Assembly (NCBI RefSeq): GCF_015244675.1 | Contig: NZ_JABCQO010000009.1 | Span: forward strand, 62,001-126,000 | DNA length: 64,000 nucleotides | Reading direction: 5' to 3' | Origin: Gluconobacter cerevisiae | GTDB lineage: Bacteria > Pseudomonadota > Alphaproteobacteria > Acetobacterales > Acetobacteraceae | Shown here: piece after piece, positions 1 through 9,145 of the stretch | How the letters are laid out: every line of letters begins with the position of its first letter | Numbering within the stretch: position 1 is the first letter of the stretch | Translations under genes and position numbers: made by a program | The notes under the pieces: model-generated | Database searches by the model: none | What the model was told of the DNA's origin: nothing | Seen by the model: the letters and a program-made list of their open reading frames with translations, nothing else

Positions 1-1173
1 GCGATCAAGGCGACCATTCCGCTCGGGCTGAAGCACACGCTCAAACTGGGCAGCTCCTTCGACCATAATGGACTGAACGACTGGTGGCCGCCGCTTCAGG
101 GCAGCATGATGATGGGGCCGGGCACCTATCACAACATCAATAACGGTCATCGGGATCGGTTGGGACATTTCGCGGAATGGGACGCGCAGTGGCTACCCCG
201 TTTTTCCACACAGCTTGGATTTCGCAACGATCTGGTGATGATGAATACGGGAAAAGTCGCGCCCTATTCCTGGACCGGCATGATGTCTATGGCCGATGCG
301 ATGGCGGCGGAACGGTTCAATCAGGCGTCACGCGGGCGCACGGACGTCAATTTCGACGTGACTGCGACGGGCCGCTGGAAGCCGATGGACAGCCTGTCCA
401 TCGAAGGGGGTTATGCCCGCAAGACGCGCTCGCCAAACCTGTATGAGCGTTATGCTTGGGGCATGGGAAGCATGGCGACGCGGATGATCGGCTGGTTTGG
501 CGATGGCAACGGTTATGTGGGGAACCTGAACCTGTCGCCCGAGGTCGCGAATACGGCCAGTGTCACGGTGGACTGGCATGATCCGAACCCGACCCAACGC
601 TGGGATCTGAAAATTCAGCCGTTTTATACGTACACGCACAACTACATTAACGTCCGGCGGTTGAGCAGCTTCTCCAACGGCCTGTCGATGCTGGGGTTCG
701 TCAATCACAACGCCCAGAGTTATGGCATCAACGCCTCAGGCTCCGTGCGCCTGTGGGACAGGACAACCTATGGCCGTGGCGAGTTGGTCGGGAACATCAA
801 CTGGGTGCGCGGTGTGGATCTGGTCACGCATTCGGGGCTGTATCACCAGATGCCTGCGAACGGCCTGATCGGGCTGCACGAGACCTATGAGAACTGGACA
901 GGCCGCGTCGAGGTGACGCTCGTAAAATCCAAGGACACCGTGGACTGGTTGCGCAACGAGCCCCGCACGCCCGGCTATGCGCTGCTGGGGCTTGGGGGGA
1001 GCTATCGCTGGCGGTATTTTACGCTCAATGCCGAACTCGCGAACGTGCTGAACCAGCGCTACTACCTGCCGCTCGGCGGCCTCTCACTGGGGGATTACGA
1101 CGCTACGGGTGTTCTGGGGCCGTTGCCGGGACTGGGGCGGTCTTTCAACATGAACCTGACCGCCGCATTCTGA
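1..1173 (+). CDS. TonB-dependent outer-membrane receptor, 3' part (5' end outside window)
   Basis: The frame is open from the first base and ends at TGA 1171-1173, so about 390 C-terminal residues are visible and the signal peptide and plug lie outside the window. The visible part is a beta-barrel: alternating aromatic strands, the segment RKTRSPNLYERYAWG typical of TonB receptors, and a C-terminal strand ending in Phe (NLTAAF), as outer-membrane insertion requires. The run GDGNGYVGNLNLSPE resembles the copper-receptor branch (OprC/NosA) more than siderophore receptors. That ligand is an inference from recalled family patterns. The gene converges with dld, 31 bp apart. Confidence 0.85.
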   Translation, partial: AIKATIPLGLKHTLKLGSSFDHNGLNDWWPPLQGSMMMGPGTYHNINNGHRDRLGHFAEWDAQWLPRFSTQLGFRNDLVMMNTGKVAPYSWTGMMSMADAMAAERFNQASRGRTDVNFDVTATGRWKPMDSLSIEGGYARKTRSPNLYERYAWGMGSMATRMIGWFGDGNGYVGNLNLSPEVANTASVTVDWHDPNPTQRWDLKIQPFYTYTHNYINVRRLSSFSNGLSMLGFVNHNAQSYGINASGSVRLWDRTTYGRGELVGNINWVRGVDLVTHSGLYHQMPANGLIGLHETYENWTGRVEVTLVKSKDTVDWLRNEPRTPGYALLGLGGSYRWRYFTLNAELANVLNQRYYLPLGGLSLGDYDATGVLGPLPGLGRSFNMNLTAAF

Positions 1174-1204
1174 AAAAAACTGGGCCGCAACAGAACCGGG
1201 AGCG

Positions 1205-2935
1205 TCAGACGCTCTCGGCAACCCAGTTGCGGGTCTTTGTCGCAAGGCCAATGCCCGGATTGAAGCAGTTGCACGGATCGAGGCTGCGGTAATGGGCGAC
1301 CATCTCGTCCTGCGCCTTGTAGAGATGCCCGACATTATGTTCCGCCGGATAGCGCGCGCCACGGGCGTCCAGTCCGGGGAGCATGTCATGCTCCACCTGC
1401 ATGGCGTTGTAGCCCTTTTTGATCACGTAATCCTGGTGCATCACGTGGCAGAAGAAATGGCCGTAATAGAGTTTGACGATGATCTTGTCCTCGATCTCCT
1501 TCGGCAGAACCTCGAACCACTCACGATCATTGCGGCGCAGGGCGACATCGAGCGCCACGATGTCTTCGGCGGTTTTCGTATGGATTGCGCGATACCGCAC
1601 GGCAGCACCGGCCGCGGCAAAGCGGTGCAGGAAGGCGAGCTTGCCTTCTTCGGGCGTACATTCGAAGAAAGCCCCGCCCGTGCTTGAGGCCCACTGTTCC
1701 AGATAGGCCCGAACGGGCGCGGTCATGGGAGCCGAGACCTTGAGCATGAGGTGGTGCTCGAAACGGTCGCGGTAGTCGCACATGCGCTTGGGGAGCTGCT
1801 TCGGCAGAAAGCGGCTGAGGACCTGCATCGCCAGATCGCTGAAATGATCGGACAGGAACGGCAGTTTCTGCGCGAAAACGTCGAAGCGGGACTTCATCGA
1901 GAAGAATTTCGGCAGGTATTTCGTGCCGAAATAGCGGATGACCGCAAACGTGTCCTTGCCGTATTTCTCGGCAATATCGAACGCATCGCGGTGCAGGTAC
2001 TCACCCGCGATCGGCAGTTCGTCAAAATGGGTCAGGGCATGACGGCGGAGGTCTTCGAGATCGGACGTGCTGTTCGTTCCGATATAGAACACGGCCGGAT
2101 TTTTATTCGCCTCGAACGTGTCCAGACGGACCGCGAATACGACCAGCTTACCCGCGCATCCCGCGGCTTCATACCACCGGTTGGGATCGGCATTGAAGCG
2201 GGCGGGCGTGTCGGCGTCCACGTCCCGGACATGGGTGGCATAGTTCTCGTCGTGACCACGTCCGGCGTTCCAGTCGATGGCGGCTTCGGGAAGCTGTCCT
2301 GCCTGTACGGCGGCGAGGATCTGCTCCGGATTGCCCTCCAGACGAATACCCAGATGGTTGACGAGATGCAGCTTGCCGTCCGGGCCCATCTGGCCGAACA
2401 GCGCCATTTCGGTGAAGGCTGGGCCACGCTGGACCAGCGCACCGCCGGAATTGTTGCTGACACCACCCAGAACCGAGGCACCGATACAGGACGAGCCGAT
2501 CACGGAATGTGGTTCGCGGCCGATGGCGGCAAGTTTGTCTTCCAGATCGTGCAGGGTGGAGCCGGGCAGACACACGACCTGCCTGCCCTCGCCGATCAGG
2601 TGGATACCGTCCAGACGGTTCGTGCTGATGATGACCACGCCACGGTCGTAGTCGTTGCCGTCAGGGGTAGAGCCGCCCGTCAGGCCCGTATTGGCGGCCT
2701 GCATGATAATGATCCGGCCGGACTCGGCACAGAGCTTCGCGGCACGCCACAGTTCAACAAGGCTGCCCGGCTGAAGCACCGCCACCACGTCTCCCATGCC
2801 GAAACGGAATCCCTTGCGGAAGCGATAGGTCGCGGCGGGTGTCGTCAGGACATGTCGCGCGCCAAGAATGGCGCGGAGGGAGTGGATAAGCGAGGCATCA
2901 GTTGCCTCCGAACTGCCTTGTAGTGACGCTGACAT
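1205..2935 (-). CDS. dld: Quinone-dependent D-lactate dehydrogenase (FAD)
   Basis: Oxidises D-lactate to pyruvate and passes electrons to ubiquinone as a peripheral membrane flavoprotein. The 576 residues match the length of E. coli Dld (about 571). The N-terminal half is a PCMH-type FAD domain with AANTGLTGGSTPDG and GGVSNNSGGALVQRG, which contact FAD. The C-terminal half is the membrane-associated cap of the Dld family (CDYRDRFEHHLMLK, then HNVGHLYKAQDEM near the end). The frame is open 24 codons further upstream, but ATG 2935 has AGGAAAG eight bases before it and is preferred. It lies 81 bases downstream of mutL on the same strand. The role fits a strain that relies on membrane-bound oxidations. 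Confidence 0.93.
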   Translation of the reverse strand: MSASLQGSSEATDASLIHSLRAILGARHVLTTPAATYRFRKGFRFGMGDVVAVLQPGSLVELWRAAKLCAESGRIIIMQAANTGLTGGSTPDGNDYDRGVVIISTNRLDGIHLIGEGRQVVCLPGSTLHDLEDKLAAIGREPHSVIGSSCIGASVLGGVSNNSGGALVQRGPAFTEMALFGQMGPDGKLHLVNHLGIRLEGNPEQILAAVQAGQLPEAAIDWNAGRGHDENYATHVRDVDADTPARFNADPNRWYEAAGCAGKLVVFAVRLDTFEANKNPAVFYIGTNSTSDLEDLRRHALTHFDELPIAGEYLHRDAFDIAEKYGKDTFAVIRYFGTKYLPKFFSMKSRFDVFAQKLPFLSDHFSDLAMQVLSRFLPKQLPKRMCDYRDRFEHHLMLKVSAPMTAPVRAYLEQWASSTGGAFFECTPEEGKLAFLHRFAAAGAAVRYRAIHTKTAEDIVALDVALRRNDREWFEVLPKEIEDKIIVKLYYGHFFCHVMHQDYVIKKGYNAMQVEHDMLPGLDARGARYPAEHNVGHLYKAQDEMVAHYRSLDPCNCFNPGIGLATKTRNWVAESV

Positions 2936-3016
2936 TCTGTTGTCTTTCCTGCCGGCAAAGTGATCGCCGCTGGTCCTAACATGGGGCTGCAAGAAACCAC
3001 TCTTCAACCCTGCGTG

Positions 3017-4858
3017 TTATTTAACGCGCCCAAAAAGACGTTCAAGTTCACGCCGCGTCAGTCTGAGCCATGTGGGCCGCCCATGAGAGCAGGTATTGGC
3101 ACGAGGGGTACGTTCCATCTCTCGCAGCAGGGCGTCCATTTCTTCGGGCTTGAGACGACGACCTGCACGGATACTGCCATGACAGGCCATGCGCGCCAGA
3201 ATGGCGTCCAGATGATGCGCGAAACTTCCCGTACTGGCAGCGTCCAGATCCGGATCACTGGCCAGTTCGTCGGCAACGTCCTTCAGAAGACCCTGAATAT
3301 CCTGCGCGCCCAGAAGGGCCGGAACCGACCGTAACAGCACGCTGCCGGGGCCGAAGGATTCAAGGTCGATCCCGAGTTTGGCAAGATCTTCCGCCCGCGC
3401 CATGAGGGCTTCGGCCTCGCGGCGAGGCAGGTCTACCACTTCGGGCAGGAGCAGGGCCTGCGCACGCAGAGTGCCGCCGCTCGCATATTGTTCGCGCAGG
3501 CGCTCATGGGTCAGGCGTTCATGGGCCGCATGCTGGTCCACGAGAATCAGGTCGCCATCGGGTGCGAGCGCGAGAATGTATGTGTCAAAGACCTGCGCGA
3601 TGGACGCGCCGAGCGGGAACGCCGGATCGAGTGCCTCGGGCTGCTGCGGGGCACGGGCGGCAGGAGCGAAAGCCGGGTCCGTTTCCGCGAAGCCCTGACG
3701 AGAGGCGGCTTGCGGGGTTTGGGGCGCTGAGGCCGTGGGCAGAGTGGTCTGTAACGGAAGCGACGTCACAGCCTCACGGGGTTCCGGCGGGCGCGGCGGA
3801 TAGACGATGGAAGGCCGCGGGGCGAAACTCGCATGAATGCCACCTCCGCCCTTCGAGCCATGCCCGAGCGCCCGGCCCAGACCACCGATGACAAGGGAGC
3901 GGATTTCGGCTTCGTCGGCGAAACGCAGTTCCGTCTTGGCGGGATGAACGTTCACGTCCAGCCGTTCCAGCGGCACTTTCAGATGCAGCGCCATGACCGG
4001 GAAACGGCCGCGCTCAATGACGGGACGATAGGCCACGCGAATGGCTGTCCGCAGCATCGGGTCGGTTACAGGGCGGTTGTTGACCAAAATGAACTGGCCC
4101 GATCCGGTGGCGCGGGTCCGGGCCGGACCACAGGCAAAACCCGACAGACGCACGGCCCCGCGCTGTTCGTCGAGCGGGATCAGCGTATCGGGCGTGGTAT
4201 CGAGGATAGAGGCCGCACGGCTGATCGGACTCTGTTCGGGCAGGTCGAACAGAACCTTGTCGTCCAGCAGCACACGCATGGCGCAATGAGGCGCGGACAA
4301 AGCCAGCCGCCGCATAACGGATTCGGCATGACCACTCTCGACGCGTGCGCTCTTGAGAAACTTGCGCCGCGCCGGAGTGGCGAAGAACAGGTCTGTTACG
4401 ACGATGCGCGTACCGATTGGGCCGGAAGCGGGCTGTGGCAGGGTAATGACGCCGCCATCCACGCGGATGCACCAGGCGGTATCGGACTCCGGCGTCCGGG
4501 ACGTGATGGAAAGCCGTGCGCTGGCGCCGATGGAGGGCAGCGCCTCGCCCCGGAACCCGAGCGTGCGGATCTGGACGAGATGGTCGTCCTGAAGTTTGGA
4601 CGTGCAATGCCGCTCGACCGCCAGTTCCAGCTCGGCCGGGTTCATGCCGCAGCCATTGTCGGTAACGTCAATCCGGTCCGTTCCGCCTGCACGCAGCGCG
4701 ACCACGATACGTGTCGCACCAGCATCAATGGCGTTTTCAACCAGTTCCTTGAGCGCAGCGGCAGGACGTTCGATGACCTCGCCCGCTGCGATCAGGTCAA
4801 TGACGTGGCCGGACAGGCGACGGATCGTGGGGCGGGGAAAGGACGGGGCCTCGGTCAC
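3017..4858 (-). CDS. mutL: DNA mismatch repair protein MutL
   Basis: Couples MutS mismatch recognition to strand incision. The GHKL ATPase domain fills the first third: ELVENAIDAGA (residues 38-48), DNGCGM (67-72) and TLGFRGEALPSI. A proline-rich linker of about 100 residues follows, then a dimerisation domain. The C-terminal domain has DQHAAHERLTHE, which matches the endonuclease signature DQHA-x2-E-x4-E, and also ACHGSIRAGR and CSHGRPT, so this MutL probably nicks DNA itself, as in bacteria without MutH. The start is GTG at 4856-4858 behind GAGGAGG. A 7-bp hairpin lies just upstream of this ribosome site. Confidence 0.96.
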   Translation of the reverse strand: MTEAPSFPRPTIRRLSGHVIDLIAAGEVIERPAAALKELVENAIDAGATRIVVALRAGGTDRIDVTDNGCGMNPAELELAVERHCTSKLQDDHLVQIRTLGFRGEALPSIGASARLSITSRTPESDTAWCIRVDGGVITLPQPASGPIGTRIVVTDLFFATPARRKFLKSARVESGHAESVMRRLALSAPHCAMRVLLDDKVLFDLPEQSPISRAASILDTTPDTLIPLDEQRGAVRLSGFACGPARTRATGSGQFILVNNRPVTDPMLRTAIRVAYRPVIERGRFPVMALHLKVPLERLDVNVHPAKTELRFADEAEIRSLVIGGLGRALGHGSKGGGGIHASFAPRPSIVYPPRPPEPREAVTSLPLQTTLPTASAPQTPQAASRQGFAETDPAFAPAARAPQQPEALDPAFPLGASIAQVFDTYILALAPDGDLILVDQHAAHERLTHERLREQYASGGTLRAQALLLPEVVDLPRREAEALMARAEDLAKLGIDLESFGPGSVLLRSVPALLGAQDIQGLLKDVADELASDPDLDAASTGSFAHHLDAILARMACHGSIRAGRRLKPEEMDALLREMERTPRANTCSHGRPTWLRLTRRELERLFGRVK

Positions 4859-4871
4859 GATGCCTCCTCAT

Positions 4872-4892
4872 CGTCCGGGCAACAGCCGGACG
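4872..4892 (-). other. Hairpin upstream of the mutL ribosome site
   Basis: Perfect 7-bp arms CGTCCGG and CCGGACG separated by 7 bases lie in the 99-bp gap between the DUF3035 lipoprotein gene and mutL. No T-run follows, so it is not a clear terminator. It could attenuate or shield translation of mutL. Confidence 0.4.
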
Positions 4893-4957
4893 GCAGACGG
4901 GACCGTCCCTTCCAGCCGATCAACAGGCTGGTGTGGGAGCGGTCGGGACTGGCAGAA

Positions 4958-5530
4958 TTACAGAACGCCTAGGAAAGCTTTCTTCTTGCGGACCGTCGGG
5001 GTGGCGCCCGTTGCAGGGTTGCGGCCCAGAGCCGAGTTCTCGCGGATGCGACGGTTTTCGCCGTCACCATCGACGACGGACCCGGCATTGCCACCTTTCC
5101 AGAACATCAGATTGTCCACAAAACCGGCATCGGCCGTACCGAGTTCGGCATTGTTCGGCGCATTGGCGGACTTGTCCACCTGTCCGACCAGTGCGGTCTG
5201 GCCGGTGCTACCCTTGCCGGAATCCGGATGCAGGGCCGTGTCCGGCGAGAGCGTTTCGAGCGCCTGCATGCGCGGGCTTTCGTCCGGGCGATGGGCGTCC
5301 GCGGCGCCGGGGAGCTGCATCTGCTCCGAAGGCGGCATGGAGAGCGGGGCGCGGGTTGTGACGGTGTACTCGTCGGGCATGGCCCGTTCGAGGCCGATCG
5401 CGCGGGAGACATCGGCGCCCGTGCAGCCCGAAAGCAGCAGGCCGACGGAAGCCATGGCACCCATCTGAACACTGAGACGGGCAACGAAAAGACGGTTACG
5501 GCGCATGGAGGGCCCCTGGGACGCGATCAT
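4958..5530 (-). CDS. DUF3035 outer-membrane lipoprotein (possible BamF-like)
   Basis: A 190-residue protein with an N-terminal hydrophobic segment ending in the lipobox LLSGC, so it is predicted to be lipidated. After it comes the family signature PDEYTVTTRAPLSMPP, characteristic of DUF3035 proteins, which in alphaproteobacteria include the Bam-complex lipoprotein BamF. The rest is low-complexity and acidic. ATG 5530 has AGGAG ten bases upstream. ATG 5506 is an alternative that gives a more usual signal-peptide length. It follows ileS and lspA on the same strand, about 80 bases after lspA's stop region begins to overlap, so the lipoprotein sits beside the peptidase that would process it. Confidence 0.8.
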   Translation of the reverse strand: MIASQGPSMRRNRLFVARLSVQMGAMASVGLLLSGCTGADVSRAIGLERAMPDEYTVTTRAPLSMPPSEQMQLPGAADAHRPDESPRMQALETLSPDTALHPDSGKGSTGQTALVGQVDKSANAPNNAELGTADAGFVDNLMFWKGGNAGSVVDGDGENRRIRENSALGRNPATGATPTVRKKKAFLGVL

Positions 5531-5607
5531 GATTGGAACACTCCTACAGTTCACGCGGCGCGGGAGCAAGGCCGGAGCGGGGCGTGAGAAAAAGTTCCGG
5601 CTGTGCA

Positions 5608-6132
5608 TCACTTCGCGTTCGAAGCTCTGGCAGCCTGACGTTCGGCAAGAAGGGAGTCGATCAGCCAGACGGCCACGCCACAGACGATCCCGGAATCCGC
5701 GACGTTGAAGACATACCATGACCAGCCGAACGCATGGGCGTGCAGGAAATCCACGACCGCGCCATAGCGCAGGCGGTCGATGACATTGCCGATGGCCCCG
5801 CCTGCGATCGCACCACAGGACGCAGCAACCAGCGTACGTTTCGTGCGGGTCAGGGTCCAGACCAGAAGCCCCACCGCGATCAGCGAGATCGCGCAGAAAA
5901 TCCACGGCCCCCGGCTGCCGAGGCCGCCGAACATACCGAAGGTCACGGCATGGTTCCAGACCATCGTGAAGTTCAGGAACGGCAGGATCTCGACCGAACC
6001 ACGATCCGGCAGGTGGTAGGTATACAGGATCCAGTCCTTGCTGGCCTGATCCAGAACGAGAACCAGAACCAGCAGAGCGAAGCCCAGAACCATGCGCCCC
6101 GTACGGCTCATACCGTCATGCCACAGGGACAT
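5608..6132 (-). CDS. lspA: Lipoprotein signal peptidase (signal peptidase II)
   Basis: An integral inner-membrane aspartyl protease that cleaves prolipoprotein signal peptides before the lipidated cysteine. The 174 residues have four hydrophobic segments and both catalytic-Asp motifs, GNVIDR and FNVADS. ATG 6130-6132 overlaps the ileS stop as TGATG, indicating translational coupling, the standard ileS-lspA arrangement. The gene following in the same direction encodes a predicted substrate lipoprotein; that gene's most upstream frame overlaps lspA, but its supported start is after the lspA stop. Confidence 0.96.
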   Translation of the reverse strand: MSLWHDGMSRTGRMVLGFALLVLVLVLDQASKDWILYTYHLPDRGSVEILPFLNFTMVWNHAVTFGMFGGLGSRGPWIFCAISLIAVGLLVWTLTRTKRTLVAASCGAIAGGAIGNVIDRLRYGAVVDFLHAHAFGWSWYVFNVADSGIVCGVAVWLIDSLLAERQAARASNAK

Positions 6133-9026
6133 CAGGCGCTCACCACATCGATGCAGCGGCGGCACAGGGCTGGATGTTCGGCGTCTTCCCCGACTTCCGG
6201 CAGGACTTTCCAGCAGCGGGCGCATTTATGGCCCGGCGCACGCTCGACCTGCGGGCCGCCATGGGCCGTGTCGCCCGGCAGCAGCTCGGTTTCGGCATGG
6301 GACGTGATGAGAAGTTCGGCCCAGTCTAGACCACCCAGAATTCCGGCTTCTTCCTGCGACAGCGGCAGCGTAACGCTGGCTTCGAGCGAAGAACCGATCG
6401 TGCCGTCACGGCGGGCCGTTTCCAACTCGGTCGTGACAAGGCGACGATAGGCGCGGATGTCTTCCCAGCGGTTGCCGAGTTCGGGGTCGTTCCACTCCGC
6501 ATCCGGCTCGAAGAACTGCGCGAGATGCACGCTGTCGTTTTCGCCGAAACGGGCCTGCCAGGCTTCTTCCGCCGTAAAGACGAGAACAGGGGCCAGCCAG
6601 GTGCAGAGCGCCCGGTGCAGGACATCCAGAACCGTGCGGGCCGCGCGGCGCGTCGGATCGGATTTGGCGTCGCAATAGATCGCGTCCTTGCGGATGTCGA
6701 AATAGAACGCCGAGAGATCGGTGGTGCAGAACCCGTGCAGCGCCGGATAGACACCGACCCACTGATGCGTTTCGACCGCGCTGGAAATCAGGCCGCGCAG
6801 TTCGGACAGGCGGTGCAGGATATACTGCTCCAACGGCGGCAGATCGGCATAAGGCACAGCCTCTTCAGGCGTGAAGCCATCGAGCGCACCAAGGAGCCAG
6901 CGCAGCGTGTTGCGCAGGCGGCGGTAAAGCTCGCCCTGCTGCTTGAGGATTTCCTGCCCGATGCGAAGGTCTTCGTTCGTGTCGGAATTCAGAACCCACA
7001 GACGCAGGATGTCCGCGCCCAAGCTGTCGGTCACGTCAGACGGGGCCACGACATTGCCCAGCGACTTGGACATCTTGCGGCCCTGCTCGTCCATGACGAA
7101 GCCGTTGGTCACGAGCGCCTTGTAAGGCGCAACGCCCATTGTGCCGACGCTTTCCAGCAGGGAGGACTGGAACCAGCCGCGATGCTGGTCGGAGCCTTCA
7201 AGATAGACGTCGGCGGGGAAGTTCAGCCCCTCCTGCCCCAGATCGAAGCGATGGGACGAACCGCTTTCGAACCAGACGTCCACGATGTCGAAGACCTGTT
7301 CGTAATCGGCGGGATTGCGGTCGGCGCCGAGGAACACGGCCGGGTCGGCTTCATACCACACATCGGCCCCCTTCTCGCGGAAGGCGTCGACGATACGCTG
7401 CATGACGGCAGCATCGCGCAGGACCTCGCCGGTGCGCTTCTCAACGAAGACCGCGATCGGCACGCCCCAGGCGCGCTGGCGGGAGATGCACCAGTCCGGA
7501 CGCTGTTCGATCATCGATGTGAGGCGACGGCGGGCCGCTTCAGGGACGAAGGTGACGTTGTCCAGCGCGCTCAGGGATTTTTCGCGCAGCTTCGTCTCGC
7601 CATCCATCGCGATGAACCATTGCGGGGTGGCGCGGAAAATGATTGGGGCTCTGGAGCGCCAGGAATGCGGGTAGGAGTGACGGACCGAGCCACGGGCCAT
7701 GAGGCCGGTGGCGGGGGCGTCATCATGTTCGGCGGACTGGCGGGCTTCTGTCAGCAGGTCGCAGACCGGATCGGCGGCCTTGAAGACGTGAATGCCGGCC
7801 AGATGTGGAACCCACGGCGCGTAACGACCGTCGTCTTCCACCAGTTCGGGGACTTCGATGCCGTACTGGCGGCAGAGTGCAAAGTCGTCCTGACCATGCG
7901 ACGGCGCCATGTGGACGAGGCCCGTACCGGCATCGGTCGTGACGAACTCGCCCGGCAGCATCGGCACGTCATATTCATAACCACGGCCACGCAGCGGATG
8001 GGCGCAGACCGCGCCTTCGAGGGCCGTGCCCGGAAGGGTGTAGAGCGTGTGATGGGCGATGATGCCCGCTTCCGTACAGAACGCTTCCACACGGTCTTCG
8101 GCTACCAGCAGCTTTGCGCCTTGGGGGACGATGCTGTTTTCGTTCGTCTCGTCGATCCGCAAGACGACATAGGTGATATCCGGGCCATAAGCGAGCGCGC
8201 GGTTGGCCGGGATGGTCCAGGGCGTGGTCGTCCAGATGACGGCGGAGACGCCGCTCAGGGCATGGGCGGGTGTCGGGTCCTTGATGACCGGGAAGGCCAC
8301 AAAAATCGTGGTGGAGTCGATGTCGTGATATTCGATTTCGGCTTCAGCCAGGGCGGTCTTCTCGACCGGGCTCCACATGACGGGGCGCAGGCCGCGATAG
8401 AGGCTGCCGTTGAGCAGGAACTTGCCGATTTCATCGACGATCTTGGCTTCGGAGCTGAAGTCCATCGTCACATAGCGATTGGCCCATTCGGCCTGCACGC
8501 CGATGCGCTTGAAGTCTTCAGCCTGTTTCTGGACCCATTCGGCAGCGTACTGGCGGCACTCGGCACGGAACTGGAGCAGCGGCACCTGATCCTTATCCTT
8601 GCCGGCCTTGCGATACTGCTCCTCGATCCGCCATTCAATCGGCAGGCCGTGACAGTCCCAGCCCGGAAGATATCGGACCTCGTAGCCTGACATGCGATGG
8701 GCGCGGTTAACCACGTCCTTCATCACCTTGTTCAGGGCGTGTCCGATATGAATGTGACCGTTGGCGTAGGGCGGGCCGTCATGCAGCGTGAAGACGGGAC
8801 GTCCCTTCCCGGCTTCACGTATCCGATCGTCCAGTCCCGTCTCAGCCCAGCGGGCGAGCGTCTCGGGCTCGCGCTTGGGCAGGCCGCCACGCATCGGAAA
8901 GCCGGTGCGGGGGAGGAACACGGTGTCGCGGTAGCGATCCTGCTGTTCCTTGAACGCGGCGGCAGAAGGATCGGGGGTCTTGTCGGAAGGGCTGTTGGAC
9001 ATCAGGGACGGGCCAGTTTCGGTCAT
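6132..9026 (-). CDS. ileS: Isoleucyl-tRNA synthetase
   Basis: Charges tRNA-Ile with isoleucine. At 964 residues it is of the bacterial type-1 length. The class I signatures are HIGH (residues 93-96, in YANGHIHIGHALNK) and KMSKS (GRKMSKSLGN). An editing domain lies between them (WTTTPWTIPANRALAY). The last 30 residues hold the zinc-binding CARC and CRRC cysteine pairs, as in mupirocin-sensitive IleS. The 5' boundary is not fixed: ATG 9026 and ATG 9002 both lack a clear Shine-Dalgarno sequence. Transcribed divergently from the TraB/GumN gene. Confidence 0.97.
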   Translation of the reverse strand: MTETGPSLMSNSPSDKTPDPSAAAFKEQQDRYRDTVFLPRTGFPMRGGLPKREPETLARWAETGLDDRIREAGKGRPVFTLHDGPPYANGHIHIGHALNKVMKDVVNRAHRMSGYEVRYLPGWDCHGLPIEWRIEEQYRKAGKDKDQVPLLQFRAECRQYAAEWVQKQAEDFKRIGVQAEWANRYVTMDFSSEAKIVDEIGKFLLNGSLYRGLRPVMWSPVEKTALAEAEIEYHDIDSTTIFVAFPVIKDPTPAHALSGVSAVIWTTTPWTIPANRALAYGPDITYVVLRIDETNENSIVPQGAKLLVAEDRVEAFCTEAGIIAHHTLYTLPGTALEGAVCAHPLRGRGYEYDVPMLPGEFVTTDAGTGLVHMAPSHGQDDFALCRQYGIEVPELVEDDGRYAPWVPHLAGIHVFKAADPVCDLLTEARQSAEHDDAPATGLMARGSVRHSYPHSWRSRAPIIFRATPQWFIAMDGETKLREKSLSALDNVTFVPEAARRRLTSMIEQRPDWCISRQRAWGVPIAVFVEKRTGEVLRDAAVMQRIVDAFREKGADVWYEADPAVFLGADRNPADYEQVFDIVDVWFESGSSHRFDLGQEGLNFPADVYLEGSDQHRGWFQSSLLESVGTMGVAPYKALVTNGFVMDEQGRKMSKSLGNVVAPSDVTDSLGADILRLWVLNSDTNEDLRIGQEILKQQGELYRRLRNTLRWLLGALDGFTPEEAVPYADLPPLEQYILHRLSELRGLISSAVETHQWVGVYPALHGFCTTDLSAFYFDIRKDAIYCDAKSDPTRRAARTVLDVLHRALCTWLAPVLVFTAEEAWQARFGENDSVHLAQFFEPDAEWNDPELGNRWEDIRAYRRLVTTELETARRDGTIGSSLEASVTLPLSQEEAGILGGLDWAELLITSHAETELLPGDTAHGGPQVERAPGHKCARCWKVLPEVGEDAEHPALCRRCIDVVSA

Positions 9027-9145
9027 TCACACAAAAGTAGGGACCATATGGAGATCGCGGGCCAATCCGGTCAAGTCCGGGTTGCAGAGCAGGCTTGCAC
9101 GAGGCTCGTGAGCGGAGCGGGTTGCGGGGGCGGCGGGAGTAACGG

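Noticed and set aside
1751-2923. 390-codon plus-strand frame
   Set aside because: Antisense shadow of dld, with no recognisable family or ribosome site.
4872-4892. Hairpin before mutL as a terminator
   Set aside because: No T-run follows on the minus strand and it sits right before the mutL ribosome site, so it is listed only as a hairpin.
6525-8690. Long plus-strand open frame (721 codons) inside ileS
   Set aside because: It lies wholly antisense to ileS, which has clear synthetase motifs, and shows no domain. GC-rich codon bias leaves long antisense frames.
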